Position numbers and translations under genes: made by a program. The notes below the pieces were generated by a model, which saw only the letters and a list, made by a program, of their open reading frames with translations, ran no database searches and was not told where the DNA came from. 11,795 bases of DNA, from positions 9,066 to 20,860 of the forward strand of contig LT642368.1 in assembly GCA_900128585.1 (NCBI GenBank). The letters are read 5' to 3'. The stretch is from Stramenopiles sp. TOSAG23-3. Taxonomy: Eukaryota > Sar. Shown piece after piece: positions 1 through 7,343 of this stretch (positions are counted from its first letter, which is position 1; every line of letters starts with the position of its first letter).

Positions 1-237
1 TTGTTCATTGTTCTTCATTTTTATAGAATTAGAAGGTTTGTGGAAGGCAGGTATTTGCTATTGGCTTGCTTTGGTTTGGTTTGCTTCTCTTTTTTTTTTT
101 CCTTCGGTGGTTTTTGTTTTAGTGATACTTTTTGCAGAAACCGTTCTGGGCTGAACGAAGGTAGGGGTGTGTGCGTTGGTCGATAGGTAGGCAGGGAGGC
201 AATTGTGCTGAGTGAAATTTGCCGTGTACAGGTCGAT
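1..237. other. T-rich leader upstream of IFT56, possible 5' UTR intron
   Basis: This stretch has no convincing coding region. Positions 60-137 are strongly T-rich. The bases AG|GTATTT at 49-56 look like a splice donor, and TTTTTGCAG at 129-137 looks like an acceptor behind a pyrimidine tract, so 51-137 could be a short 5' UTR intron. A second weak pair is GTAGGG at 161 and ACAG ending at 231. A short open frame at 1-186 begins at a non-ATG codon and is low in complexity, so it is not called. The splice reading is inference and no transcript evidence is available. Confidence 0.3.
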
Positions 238-2274
238 ATGGATAGATATTCGTACCCGTATGACATGAGCGCTGTCCAAAAACAACACGAACAGTTAGAC
301 CGGGCAAGTGCAGGGAAAGAAACGACACGCGGGACGGCCGGGTCGAAGGTTGGGGCGGGGGGAGGGGGGAAAGAGGAAGACCCAGCTGCAATGCAAAAGC
401 AGCTAAAAAAGTTAGAGAGTGAACTAAAGATGGCATCGCAAATTCCGATGGGCGCCGCCCACGTAGACTGGCGGGAAAAGCGAATGCTGAAACAGCAGGA
501 AAGTGCGAAGGTGCACGCGAAGAGTTCACGACGGAGCTTTGCGCCGCTGCCGACCAAAGCAAAAGAATACCTTGATCGGCGAGACTTTACTGGGGCGTTG
601 ACGACGCTCCGTTTTCTACATAGTCACGACAGCGGGGCTAGGCAGGAGACAGGTGCCTGGGGGCTGCTCCCATGGGTTGGGTATACGGCGTTTCACGTGG
701 GGGATTTTGAGAAAGCGCTGGAAGTGTACAGAGAGCTTGAGGGCGGCAGCGTAGCCCCGCCTCCTTTCACCCTGTTGAACACGGCCTGCTGCCTGTACCA
801 TATGCAACAGTACGACGAAGCCAAGGAGATATGCCTTCGGAAAGACCTGGCCGATGGCTGTACAGAAGCCGAGGAAGAAGTCACGTGGCAAACGGCCAAT
901 CGCATATTGTTTCACATTGCATACAAGCAAGACGACGAGACGAAAATTTTGGAGTATCACGATAAGTTGCAGGAGGCTAGCGTAGAGGACCAGCTGTCCT
1001 TGGCCGCAATGCACTTTTTGCGCGGGCACTTCCAGGAAGCGACGACCATCTACAAGCGTTTGGTAGTCTCCAATAGGGAGGCGCTGGCTATAAACATTTA
1101 TTTGGCCTTGTGTTACTACAAACTAGATTATTACGACGTCAGCGTGGAACTGCTTGGCGTGTATCTGGTGCAGTACCCCGACAGCGGCTTTGCCCGGAAC
1201 TTAAAAGCCTGCAATGCCTTCCGCCTGTACAACGGTTTCACCGCAGAGAAAGAGGCAAAATCCCTGCCGGGCGGCAGCACCTCCCAGGCGGACCTGGGGA
1301 GCGACCTACTTGCCCACAATCTCTGTGTCTTTCGCGAGGGGGAGGGGGGCTTAAAAGTCTGGCCCCCGCTCCTCAATTTTATACCAGAGGCGCGGTTGAA
1401 CCTGACGATCAACCGCCTGAAAACTGGGGACTATGCGGCGGCGCTGGAGTTGATTGAAGATGCTGTCCCCCTGGACCCGGTCCAGTACATCTTGAAGGCC
1501 GTCGCGTATTCGTGCATGGCGGAGCACTGCACCAAACCCATCCCCGCCAAAGAGCGGGAAATGTATAAATTGAAAGCGATGGAGCTGTTCAACGCCGTTG
1601 GCGCCAGCGCGAGCGAGTGCGATACGATCCCTGGGCGGCAGAGCATGGCGTCAAAATTGTTTCTGGCTGGCGCATTCGCGGACGTAAACGTCTACTTGAG
1701 CTCTGTGAAGCAGTACATGTTTAGTGACGACGCCTTCAATTGGAACTACGGTATCTCTTTGGCGGCTACGGGAAACTTTAAGGAGGCGCAAGAGGCGCTT
1801 CTTAGTGTAAAAAATGAGGAATGGGTGAAGGAGTACACTTACTTGCGCTGGCTCTTAAAGTGCTACATTGCAAACAAACAGGCGCCGAAGGCGTGGGCCC
1901 TGTACCTCGACTCCGACGACACAGAAGATTCGTTGGAAATGTTGGTCCTGCTGGCGAACGAATGCTACCTTTGGGGAGCGTTCTTGATCTCTGCGAAAGC
2001 GTTCGACGTGTTGCTGAGGCTGGACTCTACAAAGGAGCTGTACTGGGAGGGAAAACGTGGTGCCTGCATCGGGGTCTTCCAGCAAGTCGTTGCGGGCCTG
2101 GAACCCCGAGACTCTTTAGAGGATGTCGTAGAATTGCTGAAGCGCAATGGGAACGACCGACCACAGGTAGACTACATCGTTCGAGTTATAGCCAAGTGGA
2201 ACACGGAGATGAACCTAACAAAAATGAAGAGAGTGCAACCGGTGCTTGACAGCTCGAATGATTCTTACATGTGA
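238..2274 (+). CDS. IFT56: Intraflagellar transport protein 56 (TTC26/DYF-13 homologue)
   Basis: The predicted 678-residue protein is an IFT-B subunit. In the known family it acts inside the cilium/flagellum, helps assemble the IFT-B complex and carries a subset of motility-related cargo. The sequence is a chain of TPR-like helical hairpins from about residue 107 to the end. Segments highly characteristic of the family are YLDRRDFTGAL (111), EDQLSLAAMHFLRGH, ALCYYKLDYYDVS (around 291), NLKACNAFRLYNG, FIPEARLNL, ASECDTIPGRQ (D462), ISAKAFDVLLRLD and YWEGKRGACIGVFQ (602). The frame is open upstream to a stop at 184, but the first ATG is at 238, with G at -3 and G at +4; the ATG at 265 is a weaker alternative. 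The family is usually near 550 residues (human TTC26). The excess is mostly a lysine/glutamine-rich, coiled-coil-prone N-terminal extension of about 100 residues with a Gly-rich linker, plus small loops. No intron is needed. The family assignment is very secure. Confidence 0.96.
   Translation: MDRYSYPYDMSAVQKQHEQLDRASAGKETTRGTAGSKVGAGGGGKEEDPAAMQKQLKKLESELKMASQIPMGAAHVDWREKRMLKQQESAKVHAKSSRRSFAPLPTKAKEYLDRRDFTGALTTLRFLHSHDSGARQETGAWGLLPWVGYTAFHVGDFEKALEVYRELEGGSVAPPPFTLLNTACCLYHMQQYDEAKEICLRKDLADGCTEAEEEVTWQTANRILFHIAYKQDDETKILEYHDKLQEASVEDQLSLAAMHFLRGHFQEATTIYKRLVVSNREALAINIYLALCYYKLDYYDVSVELLGVYLVQYPDSGFARNLKACNAFRLYNGFTAEKEAKSLPGGSTSQADLGSDLLAHNLCVFREGEGGLKVWPPLLNFIPEARLNLTINRLKTGDYAAALELIEDAVPLDPVQYILKAVAYSCMAEHCTKPIPAKEREMYKLKAMELFNAVGASASECDTIPGRQSMASKLFLAGAFADVNVYLSSVKQYMFSDDAFNWNYGISLAATGNFKEAQEALLSVKNEEWVKEYTYLRWLLKCYIANKQAPKAWALYLDSDDTEDSLEMLVLLANECYLWGAFLISAKAFDVLLRLDSTKELYWEGKRGACIGVFQQVVAGLEPRDSLEDVVELLKRNGNDRPQVDYIVRVIAKWNTEMNLTKMKRVQPVLDSSNDSYM
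352..369 (+). repeat. G-rich tract with G-quadruplex potential inside the IFT56 CDS
   Basis: The coding strand carries three closely spaced G runs of 4, 6 and 6 bases separated by single C and A bases, preceded by further GG/GGG groups. They encode the Gly-rich linker GAGGGGKEE in the N-terminal extension of IFT56. The base composition would allow a G-quadruplex in DNA or mRNA. Whether it forms is inference. It is also a place where sequencing or replication slippage could alter the frame, although the frame stays open here. Confidence 0.5.
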
Positions 2275-2707
2275 TCATGAGAAGAAGAGGAAGAAAATGA
2301 GTGCGCCTCTCTGAACAATTTCCACCTTTCTTTAAAACAGTTCTGAAACAATTGATGATGAATTCTTTCTACTAGTCACATGCACAATCATCATCTCACT
2401 CTTTTTTCTTTTTGTTGTTTTAATTATTTCTTTTGTAGTTGTTTTGTTTGTTTTTAAAGAGGTTTGTACAACAGGTTTGCGGTTCTTCCAATAGGTGAAT
2501 AGCATTACAATATTCAAATTTTAACACTATTCCCTTGTAGTTTTTATCGAACCTTTTTTATAATAATTATAGAGATGCTGTGTAAGTGCTATTTGATTTA
2601 TTTTTTTAATTATAATCAATAGTCTATCTATAAAAATTATTATTTATTATCTCTCATTTTCATCAATTTTCAATCCCATCATATTATTATCATCCTCAAC
2701 AACAATT

Positions 2708-2725
2708 ATTATTTTTAAAAATAAT
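2708..2725. repeat. Perfect 18-bp AT palindrome
   Basis: ATTATTTTT is followed immediately by its exact reverse complement AAAAATAAT. It lies between IFT56 and the coiled-coil gene. It could form a cruciform or an RNA hairpin without a loop, or be a by-product of AT richness. No function is assigned. Confidence 0.55.
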
Positions 2726-2770
2726 GCTGTGGTACTGTTAAAATTGTTAATATTTTTAACTTATTATCTT

Positions 2771-2880
2771 TTTTTTTCTTTCTTTCTTTCTTTCTTTCTT
2801 TTTTATAATAATAATAATAATTCTATTCTTCTTCTTCGTTCTTCTTCTTTTTTCCTCCCACATTCTTCTTCTTCCCTTCG
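2771..2880 (+). repeat. Compound microsatellite: (CTTT)n, (ATA)n, (CTT)n
   Basis: A T run at 2771 leads into about six CTTT units (2778-2799), then about five ATA units (2804-2820), then broken CTT/TTC units and other pyrimidine-rich sequence to about 2880. Apart from the ATA block the tract is almost pure pyrimidine on the + strand. It lies about 210-320 bases upstream of the ATG at 3089, so it is probably promoter or 5' UTR sequence and is likely to vary in length between strains. Confidence 0.85.
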
Positions 2881-2901
2881 TCGGTTCTATATTTTTGTAT
2901 T

Positions 2902-2908
2902 TATAAAG
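2902..2908 (+). promoter_or_regulatory. Possible TATA element
   Basis: TATAAAG lies about 180 bases upstream of the ATG at 3089 and just after the pyrimidine tract. It matches a TATA box, but the region is AT-rich, so a chance match is plausible. Confidence 0.25.
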
Positions 2909-3088
2909 AACAGTTCAAGACACTACATACATTATTCATTTCTATTTCTCAATTGTATGTGTGGACTCATTTTCAAAAGTGAGACAGATTTATGGGTTGA
3001 GGGGGCTAGTAGTAGTAGTGTTTATATTCTAGCCGTTCCGTTGGTGTATTGTTCGTGTGATAATAGGCCACCCAACCGCCGCCCCACC

Positions 3089-5971
3089 ATGTCTGCCGGG
3101 TTTGCCCCAGGGGAACATACGGCTGCGGAGCTGCTGGAAGATGAACTTCGGAACGAGATGTCCCAAATATCGATAAAGGCCGAGGAAGGGACGGAGCTGC
3201 TGACAAACTTGCAGACGGCCTTGCAGAATATTCGTGTAGCTGGAAAAAAAGACGGGTGGGGGCAATACAACAAGAGGTCGGTGAAACGTGGTACGCCACC
3301 GGCGCGTTCGTCCGCCCCGTCGTCGCCCATCAAAACGAAGCAGGAAATGGTCGAACAACTTCGTATCGAAAAGAACCTTCTCGAAAACGAACGGAATGCC
3401 CTGCTCCAACACGAGGCAATTCTAGCGGAGAAGAAGAAGGCTGCGGCAGTCGCGTCTCCGCCACCATCAGCTTCGATGGAGACCGTGCTGGAAACGGCCG
3501 CCTCGCCGCAAAAATTGCAGGCCATCCTATCGAAAGCACAACAGAGTGCTGTAGTTGCGGACGCCCTGATAAAGTCCAACCAGCAAGTCTTGAGCGACTT
3601 GAAGCTTGAGACGGATAACATGTCCAACAGTGTGGGTGAAGGGAGCCCGGAAAAAATAAAAATCTACAATGATTCGGTCGACAAAATAGAGCAAGAGCAT
3701 ATGCACCGTTGGGCGGAAACCAGGCATACTGTCTCGGCCAATGAGGCAATAAACGAGGACATCAGTCGACTTCAAAAGCGCCATGCCAAAGTTCTAGAAG
3801 AGAACATTTTGCTGAAAAACAATGTTGAGGAATTTGCCAAGCTTCGGCGAAAGCACGTATGGCTTCAGGAGCAGTACAAAGCCCGAAGGGAGGCTATGCT
3901 CCAAGTCCAGAAACGGCAGGATGATGCGTGGCGATTCGCTTTGCGTGCGCTTGAAGACAAAGCCGCGCTTCAAGCAACGGCCCATTCAGAAACGATCGCG
4001 CAGTTGACTATACAGTTGGAAACTGCCCAAGAGATAGCCCGAGATTTCGAAAAAAGCGAAGAGGGTGGTGCCGATGGTGGCAATTCGCTGCAAATGTTTC
4101 GCAGCCGATGTGTGGAGCTGGAAAGCTACCTTTACCAGGTTCGGAAAGAAAACGTGGAAATCAAGAGGATGAATCTCTCGTTGAAAGAGAAGCTGCTGTC
4201 CGCGACAGAATTGGGTCAAGACGCCGTGCGGCATGCGGAGGTAAAGAACATGGAGCTTCAGCAAACTGAGGAAACTGAGGAAAAGAAGCTGCGGTGGTTG
4301 GAGCAAGGGAACAAAACGTTGCAAATTAAACTTGACCAACTCACGAAGCAGAACGACCTTCTGAAAGCGGAGTTGTATGAAAAGAATAAAACCATTGCTG
4401 CCTTGGGGAAGAGCAACGACTGGGCGAAAGAACGCGAAAAGTTGGAGCAGAAGGTCCGAGATTGTCAGTCCGAGATGCACGCCCTTCACTCGAAGGCGGT
4501 CGAGGAAGAAGAGTTGAAAGAAAGGTATTTGGACGAGAAATTGCAAGCGTTTCAGCGTTTGGAGGATGCCAATAGGATCTCAGAAGAGTACAAACAGTTG
4601 GTCATTCAGATGCAAACGGCGTCATCAAATGGTGAAGAAAAGGTTGGGCAGAGAGCCCTCCCTGACCAGAACCCATCTGAACAGTTTTTGCAAGGTCCTG
4701 GGGAGGAAACGGAACCAGCACCAGAGTCAAAGAGTGCGGATCAAACCATTCGTGATGTGAGAAACGTGTTCAACACTGCCGTGGACATGCAATTGGCTGC
4801 AAATCTCGGGGAAGTCTTCTGCGCGTTGGACAAATCGAACGACGGCACTTTATCGATGCAGGAACTGAAAGACGGCCTGGCCAAGATGAAGTTCACCCTC
4901 CAGGACGAGGAAGTCCGGCAGTTGTGGGATTCCTTGGACGTGGACCACGACGACAAAATCTCTTACTCTGAGTTTGAGCAGTTTTGCGTGCAGAAACAGC
5001 GGCGGCGTAGCATTATGTCAATGGCAGCAAAATCGGCCACGAAGAGGCGCCTCTACAAGCAGACTGTTAAAACTATTGTCTCAGAGGCGGCTACACTCGG
5101 GCATTTGAAGACATCGAGGCGACGTGCTGCCACGGAAACCGCCCAGTACGCTGCCCGTGTGATGGAACGGAAACGGGTTCGTAAGTGTGCCGTTCTTGAC
5201 GCTGTGAAAACTGCTGATCTAAAGCGCCGCCGACGGTCGGTAGCGTCCGATGCCGCCGCAGTGGGGACCACCAAGTCAAGAAAACGCCGGGTCGCAGCCG
5301 AGACGGCCAGTTTGGCTGCTGCGACGACCACCAGGAAGAATTTGCGGAGCATTGCTGTCGCTGAAGCAGTGAAAATAGGGGCAAGGAAAAGCCTGATACG
5401 GTCTGCCGCCGTTGAAACGGCCCGCAAAGTGCGACATATTGTAAATAGTAAGAACTACAAGCTGCCCGTCAGCCCGAGAAAACGGCTGAAAATGGAGGCA
5501 AAGGAGGCTTTAAAGTCGGACGAAGCTTCCATGTTTCTGAACGAGCGTATAGATCAGGACGAGCCTGTTCCTGCAGAGACCGAAAAAAGCGTAGAGCTGG
5601 AAAAGGCAGAAAACTATAAAGCGGTGATTGCAGAAACTGAGCAGTCGATAATGGCTTTGCGGAAAACAAAAGCAGAACACCAAGCGGAGATAAACGAAAG
5701 CAAAACGCGAATTCGAGTACTGAAACAAGAAAATAAACGACTGGGCGCCGAACCAGCAGCGCTGCCTAGTCGAAAGGGCCGTGCCAGCGTCAAGAATTTG
5801 ACAAAGAAACGTGCTGGCCCCGCGTCTAAAACGAAAATGGGGACCTCGACAACTGTGGTGCGGCAAAAGAAGGCTGCGAGGGGGGGGGGGGAAGCCCGTA
5901 GTAAAAAAGAATACAGGCCTGCGGCACCCAACGGTGACTGCGGGGAAAGCTGCGGGGAAAAAGGTTTCTGA
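3089..5971 (+). CDS. EF-hand coiled-coil repeat protein, N-terminal part (frame broken at G-run)
   Basis: I do not recognise a named family. The chosen ATG at 3089 has A at -3 (CCACCATG). An in-frame ATG at 2957 has a poor context and would add 44 low-complexity residues. Visible parts are: residues about 60-140, a Pro/Ser-rich linker with SP sites; about 215-515, long charged coiled coil with a Gly break at 'EEGGADGG'; two EF-hand loops, DKSNDGTLSMQE (581-592) and DVDHDDKISYSE (617-628), 36 residues apart as in a normal pair and with the calcium-ligand positions present, the second having Asp and not Gly at loop position 6; 666-775, an Arg/Ala-rich tandem repeat; about 830-886, a second coiled coil ending RVLKQENKRLG; then a Lys/Arg-rich stretch. 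As read, it ends 27 codons after a 12-G run in a tail lacking the Lys-rich pattern on either side. The true product probably continues in the frame ending at 7343, giving about 1417 residues. A calcium-sensitive cytoskeletal or basal-body role is inference from architecture only. Confidence 0.82.
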   Translation: MSAGFAPGEHTAAELLEDELRNEMSQISIKAEEGTELLTNLQTALQNIRVAGKKDGWGQYNKRSVKRGTPPARSSAPSSPIKTKQEMVEQLRIEKNLLENERNALLQHEAILAEKKKAAAVASPPPSASMETVLETAASPQKLQAILSKAQQSAVVADALIKSNQQVLSDLKLETDNMSNSVGEGSPEKIKIYNDSVDKIEQEHMHRWAETRHTVSANEAINEDISRLQKRHAKVLEENILLKNNVEEFAKLRRKHVWLQEQYKARREAMLQVQKRQDDAWRFALRALEDKAALQATAHSETIAQLTIQLETAQEIARDFEKSEEGGADGGNSLQMFRSRCVELESYLYQVRKENVEIKRMNLSLKEKLLSATELGQDAVRHAEVKNMELQQTEETEEKKLRWLEQGNKTLQIKLDQLTKQNDLLKAELYEKNKTIAALGKSNDWAKEREKLEQKVRDCQSEMHALHSKAVEEEELKERYLDEKLQAFQRLEDANRISEEYKQLVIQMQTASSNGEEKVGQRALPDQNPSEQFLQGPGEETEPAPESKSADQTIRDVRNVFNTAVDMQLAANLGEVFCALDKSNDGTLSMQELKDGLAKMKFTLQDEEVRQLWDSLDVDHDDKISYSEFEQFCVQKQRRRSIMSMAAKSATKRRLYKQTVKTIVSEAATLGHLKTSRRRAATETAQYAARVMERKRVRKCAVLDAVKTADLKRRRRSVASDAAAVGTTKSRKRRVAAETASLAAATTTRKNLRSIAVAEAVKIGARKSLIRSAAVETARKVRHIVNSKNYKLPVSPRKRLKMEAKEALKSDEASMFLNERIDQDEPVPAETEKSVELEKAENYKAVIAETEQSIMALRKTKAEHQAEINESKTRIRVLKQENKRLGAEPAALPSRKGRASVKNLTKKRAGPASKTKMGTSTTVVRQKKAARGGGEARSKKEYRPAAPNGDCGESCGEKGF
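4829..4972 (+). other. EF-hand pair
   Basis: Loop 1 (4829-4864, residues 581-592) reads D-K-S-N-D-G-T-L-S-M-Q-E with Asp1, Ser3, Asp5, Gly6 and Glu12 in place. Loop 2 (4937-4972, residues 617-628) reads D-V-D-H-D-D-K-I-S-Y-S-E with Asp1, Asp3, Asp5 and Glu12. Hydrophobic helices flank both. The 36-residue spacing and intact ligands suggest that both loops bind calcium. Loop 2 lacks the usual Gly at position 6, which may change its geometry or affinity. Confidence 0.92.
5084..5413 (+). repeat. Two tandem 55-residue Arg/Ala repeat units (17+21+17 substructure)
   Basis: Directly after the EF-hands, an acidic-Ala signature (EAA, ETA, DAV, DAA, ETA, EAV, ETA) recurs at spacings of 17, 21, 17, 17, 21 and 17 residues. 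This makes two units of 55 residues, 666-720 and 721-775, plus the start of a third at 5414. Aligned pairs include ETAQYAAR with ETASLAAA and DAVKTADLK with EAVKIGARK. A degenerate further sub-unit probably precedes the first. Each sub-unit pairs a basic RRR/RK segment with an Ala-rich helix. DNA identity between units is low, so the duplication is old and kept at protein level. Confidence 0.85.
5880..5891 (+). other. G12 homopolymer at a probable frameshift
   Basis: Twelve consecutive G bases sit exactly where Lys-rich coding character moves from one + frame to another. Before the run the first frame reads TTVVRQKKAARGG; after it the second frame reads GGGKPVVKKNTG and stays open for 1.45 kb. 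Removing one G (or adding two) would join them. The likeliest cause is a homopolymer length error in the assembly. A real strain mutation or slippage by polymerase or ribosome is possible. Confidence 0.85.
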
Positions 5972-7343
5972 AAAACGGAACAAAGTGCACTCGGCGTACA
6001 ATGGGCATCAGAGACAAGCTATCAGGGCAACCGCGGTCGCCGCGAAAAAGGCCGAGTCCGGCAAGGGGGCATCTGAGAAGCGTAGCATGCGCACAATAAG
6101 TGCTCCAAGGCGACAAGTGAAACAGAAGAAAAAGATCGTGCAATCGGATATATCTGTGAAGAAGGCATACAAAACGACTCTTCCAAAAGCTACTAAAACT
6201 ACAGTAACGTTAAAAAAATCAAAAGCAGTTGTTAAACGGAACCCAATAAAGAAAAAAAAGGCAGATCCAGAAGAAAACGCAGCGGACATTGAGCCAATGC
6301 CGTTGGAAAAATTGTTGTCTTCTCCCCGCCGAAAACCGGTGGTCTTGAAACGGTTTGCGCGGGAGCCACCAACAGGTTCAAAGTGGCTTGACAAAGGCAT
6401 GAGCCCTGCATCGCGGAAACCAATGAAATACAAGCCTTACACCGGTCCAATTTCGCCATCAGCAAAAGTGAACACCAAGCGCGCCAAGGGCGAAGGCCAG
6501 AATGCTGAAGAGGGCGACCCTGTCGTGAAAACCCTTGAATTTAAGAAAGACTCCAAGACAGTGGTTGTAAAGAGGCCCAAACGTATTACGACAGGATTTT
6601 CGAAAGAAAAGAAGTACAAGCCTATCTTGAGATCAAAAACAAAGATTGAGAGCACTGCTGTGGTTAAGGCAAGAACAAAGGCGGTGGGAATGGGGCAGAG
6701 AATCGTTAAGAAAACGAAGAAGGCTACTCCTATGAAAAAGGCAAAACACGTCCATAACCCTGCCAACGCTGCGAGAAGCCCTCCTCCTCCGACGATCCCG
6801 CCCCCATTATTTTTCCCACAGGAAGATTATAAAAATGAGCTTAACGACCTGGAGCAAGACATTAGCGATTTGCTGAAGAATAGAACGAAGCAGAACAAAA
6901 GAACCTCTCGCACTGCTAAGATTGCAAAGACAGATGAGCAGTTTTCAAAGCTGAAAAAAGATTGGTCTCACATCAAACTGGGCTACGCGCCCAAATACAG
7001 TGCCGGTTCGGGCTTGAAGAAAGCAAAACGAGTTGACAATCGGCTTGCAAAAATAAGGAAAAAACAAGCAGCCTTGGACGCATCCATTGCCAGCACATTT
7101 GGGGGGAGTACAGGGAAAGACAGTGCATCATTCCTCCTGGAACCGACCGAATCAGCTGCAATCGTGGTCGGCGATGGTCACCGGGAAGAAGGTGATACTG
7201 TAACTGAACTAGTTCCGTCGTTCCAAAATCGTAAAGGAGGGGCAAAGAGACGGTCTACAAAGATCGTAAATGGGAGAGGTTCGATTTACATTCCAGGAGC
7301 GGAAGAAGGCGAAGATTGGGAAGATGCAACCCCATTCCAATAA
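5883..7343 (+). CDS. Same coiled-coil repeat protein, C-terminal Lys-rich part
   Basis: This 486-residue segment has no good start of its own near its beginning: the first in-frame ATG is at 6087, although Lys-rich coding character already begins at the G-run (5892). It is best read as the continuation of the frame that starts at 3089. It is extremely basic and carries a recurrent motif of the form K-x-V-V-x-K/R at 5892, 6222, 6333, 6555 and 6654, with a related copy, TTVVRQKK, just before the G-run. Two copies extend into a longer shared pattern (KPVVLKR...TG...KYKP and KTVVVKR...TG...KYKP). A Pro-rich stretch (SPPPPTIPPP, around 6777) precedes a short helical region, and the protein ends in an acidic tail (EEGEDWEDATPFQ). 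The family is unknown. Basic, Pro-punctuated repeats of this kind often bind microtubules or nucleic acid, but nothing here proves either. Confidence 0.75.
   Translation, partial: GGGKPVVKKNTGLRHPTVTAGKAAGKKVSEKRNKVHSAYNGHQRQAIRATAVAAKKAESGKGASEKRSMRTISAPRRQVKQKKKIVQSDISVKKAYKTTLPKATKTTVTLKKSKAVVKRNPIKKKKADPEENAADIEPMPLEKLLSSPRRKPVVLKRFAREPPTGSKWLDKGMSPASRKPMKYKPYTGPISPSAKVNTKRAKGEGQNAEEGDPVVKTLEFKKDSKTVVVKRPKRITTGFSKEKKYKPILRSKTKIESTAVVKARTKAVGMGQRIVKKTKKATPMKKAKHVHNPANAARSPPPPTIPPPLFFPQEDYKNELNDLEQDISDLLKNRTKQNKRTSRTAKIAKTDEQFSKLKKDWSHIKLGYAPKYSAGSGLKKAKRVDNRLAKIRKKQAALDASIASTFGGSTGKDSASFLLEPTESAAIVVGDGHREEGDTVTELVPSFQNRKGGAKRRSTKIVNGRGSIYIPGAEEGEDWEDATPFQ

Larger units (their letters stand above)
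2275..3088. other. AT-rich intergenic spacer (3' UTR of IFT56 and 5' region of the next gene)
   Basis: About 0.8 kb without a credible gene on either strand. It holds the 3' flank of IFT56 (no AATAAA found; a TGTAA at about 2580 is the only polyadenylation-like word noticed), a perfect 18-bp palindrome at 2708-2725, a compound microsatellite at 2771-2880 and a TATA-like element at 2902. The reading frame of the following gene stays open back to about 2729, but the translated stretch is low-complexity Asn, Ser, Phe and Leu, which fits untranslated pyrimidine-rich DNA and not protein. Confidence 0.7.

Noticed and set aside
21-557. Minus-strand open frame opposite the IFT56 N-terminus
   Set aside because: It is Ser/Pro/Phe-rich, overlaps a conserved gene, and its upstream half lies in the T-rich leader. 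No family features are seen.
3986-4546. Long minus-strand open frame (186 codons) inside the coiled-coil gene
   Set aside because: It is the antisense shadow of a coiled-coil region rich in Lys, Glu and Gln codons, giving a Leu/Phe/Gln-rich translation with no domain. The + strand reading has clear coiled-coil and EF-hand structure.
5811-6086. Start of an independent second gene at the 5' end of the downstream frame
   Set aside because: The frame opens with GTG, its first ATG is only at 6087, and the Lys-rich VV-motif coding pattern already runs from the G-run. A frameshifted continuation explains this better.
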